From Setophaga petechia (lineage: Eukaryota > Chordata > Aves > Passeriformes > Parulidae): a stretch of 64,000 nucleotides of DNA. This document shows, in pieces, positions 62,501-64,000 of this stretch; within the stretch, counting starts at the first letter, position 1; every line of letters starts with the position of its first letter. The notes beneath the pieces are model-generated. The model saw only the letters and a list, made by a program, of their open reading frames with translations, did no database searches and was not told the DNA's origin. The stretch is taken from assembly GCA_024362935.1 (NCBI GenBank), contig JANCRA010000009.1, forward strand, positions 14,030,001 through 14,094,000, written 5' to 3'. The position numbers were made by a program, and so were the translations under genes.

Positions 62501-64000
62501 GTGGAGCTGAAATGCATTTGTCCTATGAGCTCCTGGAGCTGAGCACTTCAGTTGTGTGACATGGAAAGTCCCAATCATCCTCTGACACTCACTTGCATTG
62601 ATTGAAAGCAGTGCAAACAATACTATTGTTTGGTTCCTACAAAAATCCAGTTGTGCTCACTGAAATTCTCCTCCATCAGGCTGAGACCAAACTGCTGTGG
62701 CTGTGTTTCACATCAAGAAACAAATATGTCCAGAATGTGCTGAAAAATGCACTGAGGGAGTAAAAACCTGAGAGTCTCACATGCTGATGGATGTGAACAG
62801 GACACTGCAAAGTATTTCCTTCTGATGAGTCCAAAACCAATACTTCAGGGTTTGTGTGACAGCTTAGGGCTAGTTTATCTTATGTTGTTGAGTCTTCTGG
62901 CGCCATTTGAAGTCAGCCTGAGCCACACAAAAGTGTCTAAAAGTAAGAGAAGTGTCTAAGCAGGAGCGGATGATTCCTTGTAGGAAAAGGAGCTACTGCC
63001 CTCTGTAAAAGGGACGTACCAGAAATTACTCTAAAGAGCAGATGGAGACAAAGACTGTTCTGAACAGGGAGATCCCCTTCCTTGAAGGCAATCTCCCTCA
63101 GCCCTTATCCTTGGGAAGAGAAAATGCACATGCTGCAGTGCTATGAAGGGTCTCTTTTTTTGTGGACAGAAACAATTAGGAAGGTGGTGGAAGGCAGAAT
63201 GTGTCCCAGCAGCACTAGTTTGGAGTTGACAAGTTCCACTCCTTCAGGGAAAGGTAAACATAAGGAAATTACTGCCAACAGAGAGAACCTAGGAAGAACA
63301 AGCACTTTCTTTAGTTACTGTAAATATCACTATTTCTGGGCTTAAAGTGAAACCCGCCTATCTTTTCCTAGGAAGTTTGAGAGTGGTGTACATGATTTTA
63401 TACACTGTGCCTCAGGGTGTATTACACGAAGACCATTGGCTTTGGAGTAGCCTTCCTACAGCTTCTGTCAGATAAAGAGCATTTTTGGTGTACTGTCACT
63501 GACTTAGCTCTAAAAGCAAATCATTGTTCAAGACCCAAAAGTAACTGTGAAACTTACATAAAAGCAATGTAGAAAGGTGATTTCTGAAAGGTCTCCTTCT
63601 CACTGGTATGGAAGCAGAAGCAGTCTCTGTAACAACACCTTTATGCCAAATTTAATTGTATTAGCACCCTTTCCTCCAGCCTGCCCCTTTCCCTACATTT
63701 TGGGCTGTTTTGCTGGCACACAGCAGGCCCATGGGTGTGTTTGCAATTACAGAGGGTGAAACAGGAACAGCTCTGCCTTATCTCCCTGGTTTCCCAATGT
63801 CACTAAGCGCATTTTATTTTGAGATTCCTGATGGTGCTTGGCAAAGATAAACAAAATCTTCCATCAGGAAACCTGGGAGCTATTTCCACAGGAAGCTTCA
63901 AATCACTAAAGTAAATAAAACCCTTTTGCATTATTCCCAGCCATGTTATTTAGCTAGCCTGAGCCTGTAACAATTGGTGAGATAGGTGTCATATATTAGG
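59533..64000 (+). other. FLT1: FLT1 intron 12, 5' part (at least 4.5 kb)
   Basis: Starts with GTAAGA and continues to the window edge. A minus-strand CR1 lies at about 60.66-61.47 kb (separate entry). I looked for the exon 13 signature (human PNGFHVNLEK, Ig6) and did not see it, so the mammalian-type sFLT1 terminal region in intron 13 is also outside. The last 2.4 kb is AT-rich and holds nothing that I recognise. Confidence 0.88.
60665..61470 (-). mobile_element. CR1 LINE, minus orientation, with reverse-transcriptase C-terminal coding remnant
   Basis: The element begins at its 3' end with AATCATAGAAT (the CR1 tail in reverse), followed by AGTTGAAAGGGGCCTCAGGATCATCTGGTCCAACC. Translated from the minus strand, about 61280-60885 gives VDNKLSMNEKG, LYSELVRPYPKYWIQFGSP, LERVQRSATKMIKG and EERLSELRLFSLEERRRGDF, which is the C-terminal part of CR1 ORF2. 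A further frame (about 60820-60720) gives WNPPREVADSPTLDTFK. Beyond about 61310 the sequence does not continue ORF2; GRFKEDYK and similar strings suggest a different part of CR1 (see findings). It is inactive, with frameshifts and stops. Confidence 0.9.

Larger units (their letters stand above)
1..64000 (+). other. FLT1: FLT1 (VEGFR-1) gene body, exons 1 (partial) to 12
   Basis: Twelve coding segments in order on the + strand spell a protein colinear with human FLT1 residues of about 5 to 553. It runs from the signal peptide through Ig domains 1-5. Diagnostic stretches include ACGRNGKQ (Ig1), TLIPDGK and WDS (Ig2), NTRVQMTW (Ig3), SMKVKAFPSPEV (Ig4) and KPQIYEKAVSSFPDP (Ig5). The last is FLT1-specific and separates this gene from KDR and FLT4. 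FLT1 is a plasma-membrane receptor tyrosine kinase that binds VEGF-A, VEGF-B and PlGF with high affinity and restrains VEGF-A signalling through KDR. A secreted form (sFLT1) is known in mammals. The gene runs past both window edges: promoter and start codon to the left, Ig6-7, transmembrane helix and kinase to the right. Confidence 0.96.

Noticed and set aside
59533..64000. Exon 13 or the mammalian-type sFLT1 terminal region
   Set aside because: I searched for the Ig6 start motif in the phase-1 frame and did not see it; it must lie beyond the right edge.

Overview
The window is vertebrate genomic DNA and almost certainly lies inside one gene on the + strand: FLT1 (VEGFR-1, the fms-related receptor tyrosine kinase that binds VEGF-A, VEGF-B and PlGF). 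Twelve exons can be placed, from the end of the signal-peptide exon (truncated by the left edge) through exon 12, which completes the fifth immunoglobulin domain. All junctions are GT/AG. The codon phases chain without a break (1, 2, 1, 0, 1, 0, 1, 2, 1, 2, 0, 1), giving about 548 codons. The start codon and promoter lie to the left. Ig domains 6-7, the transmembrane helix and the kinase lie to the right.

The host looks like a bird, or at least a sauropsid. The recognisable transposons are CR1/L3-type LINE fragments with the typical ATTCTATGATTCTA tail. There is no sign of Alu, B1 or L1. FLT1 is clearly orthologous to the human gene but diverged. I cannot name the species.

Layout: 1-55 end of exon 1; about 56-1240 CpG-island DNA at the start of intron 1; 1240-14415 rest of intron 1; 14416-15030 exons 2-3 (Ig1); 24224-24348 and 29594-29756 exons 4-5 (Ig2, the ligand-binding domain); 29844-31697 exons 6-7 (Ig3); 33620-35811 exons 8-9 (Ig4); 36218-36377, 50509-50623 and 59424-59532 exons 10-12 (Ig5); 59533-64000 the first part of intron 12. 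Introns range from 87 bp (intron 5) to about 14 kb (introns 1 and 10). More than 97% of the window is intronic.

I found no second protein gene, no recognisable RNA gene, and nothing bacterial such as operons or CRISPR. Points most worth a second look: several substitutions at positions that contact ligand in human FLT1 Ig2; an unpaired cysteine in the normally cysteine-free Ig4; an 87-bp intron that is open and in frame; a rearranged CR1 copy at 60.7-61.5 kb; a very compact CpG cluster and a perfect CRE in intron 3; and a nested tandem-repeat/palindrome cluster at 58.6-58.9 kb. Human FLT1 comparisons are from memory, without alignment software.
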